DNA of 64,000 bases from Hyphomicrobiales bacterium. GTDB taxonomy: Bacteria > Pseudomonadota > Alphaproteobacteria > Rhizobiales > Rhizobiaceae. The notes under the pieces were generated by a model, which saw only the letters and a list, made by a program, of their open reading frames with translations, had not been told where the DNA came from and ran no database searches. A program made the position numbers and the translations under genes. Positions 62,841 through 64,000 of this stretch are shown here, piece after piece. How positions within the stretch are numbered: position 1 is the first letter of the stretch; the number at the start of each line of letters is the position of its first letter. The stretch spans positions 124,001 through 188,000 of the forward strand of contig UCKM01000010.1 of NCBI GenBank assembly GCA_900473175.1. Reading direction: 5' to 3'.

Positions 62841-63901
62841 AACAGGCTTGCATCGCCATAGGAATAGAAGCGGTAGTGATTTTTGATCGCATATTCATAG
62901 GCGGCATGCATACGTTCGAAACCGCTGAAAGCCGAAACGAGCATGAACAGCGTCGAGCGCGGCAGGTGAAAGTTGGTCATCAGCACATCAACGGCGCGGA
63001 ACTTGTAGCCCGGGGTGATGAAGATATCCGTCGGCCCCGACCATGGATGAATCGTGCCACTTTTGTCCGCCGCGCTTTCGAGCAGCCGCAAGGATGTCGT
63101 CCCAACGCTGACGATGCGCCCACCCCGCGCCTTGACGGCATTGAGCGCCTCGGCCGTTCGGCCATCGACGTGTCCGATTTCCGCATGCATCTTGTGATCG
63201 GCGGTATCGTCGGCCTTGACCGGCAAAAACGTGCCTGCCCCGACGTGCAAGGTCACGAAATGCTCTTCGATCCCGCGGTCTTTTAGTTCTTCAAGCAGCT
63301 GCGGCGTGAAGTGCAGCCCTGCGGTCGGAGCGGCAACAGCGCCCTCCTCCCTGGCATAGACCGTTTGGTAATCGTCGCGGTCGCGACTGTCGTCAGCCCG
63401 CTTCGAGGCAATGTAAGGCGGCAAAGGAATATGGCCAACCGCAGCAATCGCCTGATCGAGGTCGGCCCCGCTGAAATCGAAAACGAGCAACGCCTCACCG
63501 GCATCACCCTTTTCGACGACCGTCGCCTGCAGTGATCCAAGCAAGCAGGCATTGTTGCCGTGACCGAAATCGATCCGCTCACCCTGCTTGATACGCTTCG
63601 CCGGGCGCAAGAAGGCTTTCCAGCGGTCGGGTCCGGCCCGCATATGCAATGTCGCGCCAATCTGGGCTTTCACACCATCTCGCTCGCGAAAACCTTCAAG
63701 TTGAGCTGGTATCACCTTGGTATCATTGAATACCAAGGCGTCGCCAGCCTTCAGGAAGTTGGCCAGGTCGCGGACGGAGCTGTCTTCGAAACCGGATTCA
63801 TCCGCTTTAACAAGCAAGAGCCGCGCTGAATCGCGCGGCTCTGCAGGTCTCAATGCGATGTTCTCTTCCGGCAGATCGAAATCGAAAAGATCAACGCGCA
63901 T
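62825..63901 (-). CDS. queA: S-adenosylmethionine:tRNA ribosyltransferase-isomerase QueA
   Basis: A 358-residue enzyme starting [22 protein letters not shown]. Conserved blocks are [29 protein letters not shown] and [13 protein letters not shown], then [14 protein letters not shown]. Converts preQ1-tRNA to epoxyqueuosine-tRNA using SAM. Sits between tgt and the cyclophilin gene, the order also seen in Brucella and Agrobacterium relatives. Confidence 0.96.
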   Translation of the reverse strand: MRVDLFDFDLPEENIALRPAEPRDSARLLLVKADESGFEDSSVRDLANFLKAGDALVFNDTKVIPAQLEGFRERDGVKAQIGATLHMRAGPDRWKAFLRPAKRIKQGERIDFGHGNNACLLGSLQATVVEKGDAGEALLVFDFSGADLDQAIAAVGHIPLPPYIASKRADDSRDRDDYQTVYAREEGAVAAPTAGLHFTPQLLEELKDRGIEEHFVTLHVGAGTFLPVKADDTADHKMHAEIGHVDGRTAEALNAVKARGGRIVSVGTTSLRLLESAADKSGTIHPWSGPTDIFITPGYKFRAVDVLMTNFHLPRSTLFMLVSAFSGFERMHAAYEYAIKNHYRFYSYGDASLLWRSK

Positions 63902-63918
63902 AATACAGTATTACGATC

Positions 63919-64000
63919 TTATTCGACGTCAGCTGCAACGCGCATGGAAATGATCGAATCCGGATCCTGGACCGGCTCGCCGCGCTTGATCTTGTCGACA
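63919..64000 (-). CDS. Cyclophilin-type peptidyl-prolyl isomerase (C-terminal end only)
   Basis: The minus frame at the window edge ends VDKIKRGEPVQDPDSIISM then RVAADVE, the typical C-terminus of bacterial cyclophilins (PpiB type). Only 26 codons are visible; the stop is at 63919. The start lies beyond the window. Neighbouring queA-tgt fits the usual order. Confidence 0.75.
   Translation of the reverse strand, partial: VDKIKRGEPVQDPDSIISMRVAADVE

Noticed and set aside
1-64000. CRISPR arrays, insertion sequences or prophage modules
   Set aside because: No regularly spaced direct repeats, transposase or integrase frames or phage structural genes were seen anywhere; the single lipoprotein with phage-like motif is not enough.

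Overview
The window is alphaproteobacterial chromosome, most likely from the order Hyphomicrobiales (Rhizobiales) and near Phyllobacteriaceae, Brucellaceae or Rhizobiaceae. The evidence is a RirA-type iron regulator next to bacterioferritin, a phosphatidylcholine synthase, an IalB-family protein, the mfd-sdhE-recG-glmS-glmU order, and the tgt-queA-cyclophilin cluster. No transposase, integrase, rRNA gene or CRISPR array was seen. The text is mostly ordinary chromosomal backbone with an accessory first third.

Region 1-5.7 kb: the 5' part of an RlpA-like lipoprotein, an AhpD-like protein, OsmC and tRNA-Ser(TGA). The tRNA is followed by a patch of decayed genes (a MarR tail, a VOC tail and a deleted NmrA/QOR2-like gene) around one intact monooxygenase. 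A small secreted protein and a DHA2-type MFS exporter follow. Region 5.9-16.1 kb: a secreted TPR protein, an ECF sigma/anti-sigma pair, an acyl-CoA ligase, a secreted alpha/beta hydrolase, a YxFxxD-repeat protein, a frameshifted GFA gene, a frameshifted autotransporter, an unassigned Rossmann-like protein and a flavin reductase.

Region 16.5-20.7 kb: an Old Yellow Enzyme followed by many tiny membrane, lipoprotein or coiled-coil proteins. These include two 81-aa paralogues about 5 kb apart and a 52-aa protein flanked by hairpins. A candidate small RNA lies here. Region 20.7-22.7 kb is an iron unit: rirA (with IRO-like and ICE-like boxes upstream), then bfd-bfr behind a perfect ICE palindrome. 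Region 22.7-33.5 kb: a BMP/nucleoside-type ABC transporter operon, qor-pcs, a UbiH-like hydroxylase, mntH with a Mur-type box, an AEC transporter remnant, hspQ and ialB.

Region 33.8-46.4 kb: an oligopeptide-type binding protein plus a DsbA-like protein, then mfd, sdhE, recG, glmS, glmU and a CcdA-like gene (DNA repair, amino-sugar and envelope precursor supply). Region 46.7-53.2 kb: tRNA-Lys(TTT), a small lipoprotein, a C-terminally shortened winged-helix/NB-ARC regulator divergent from a secreted epoxide hydrolase, a VOC protein and a two-gene membrane unit. Region 53.2-64 kb: a two-component system next to two small secreted proteins, a GlsB-like protein, an RND pump operon divergent from a TetR regulator with a palindromic operator between them, then tgt, queA and the C-terminal end of a cyclophilin.

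I found no convincing new defence or mobile system. The most unusual material is the cluster of small envelope proteins with the candidate sRNA (15-20.7 kb), the layered Irr/RirA sites, the single-base frameshifts in two otherwise intact genes, and the decay patch next to tRNA-Ser.
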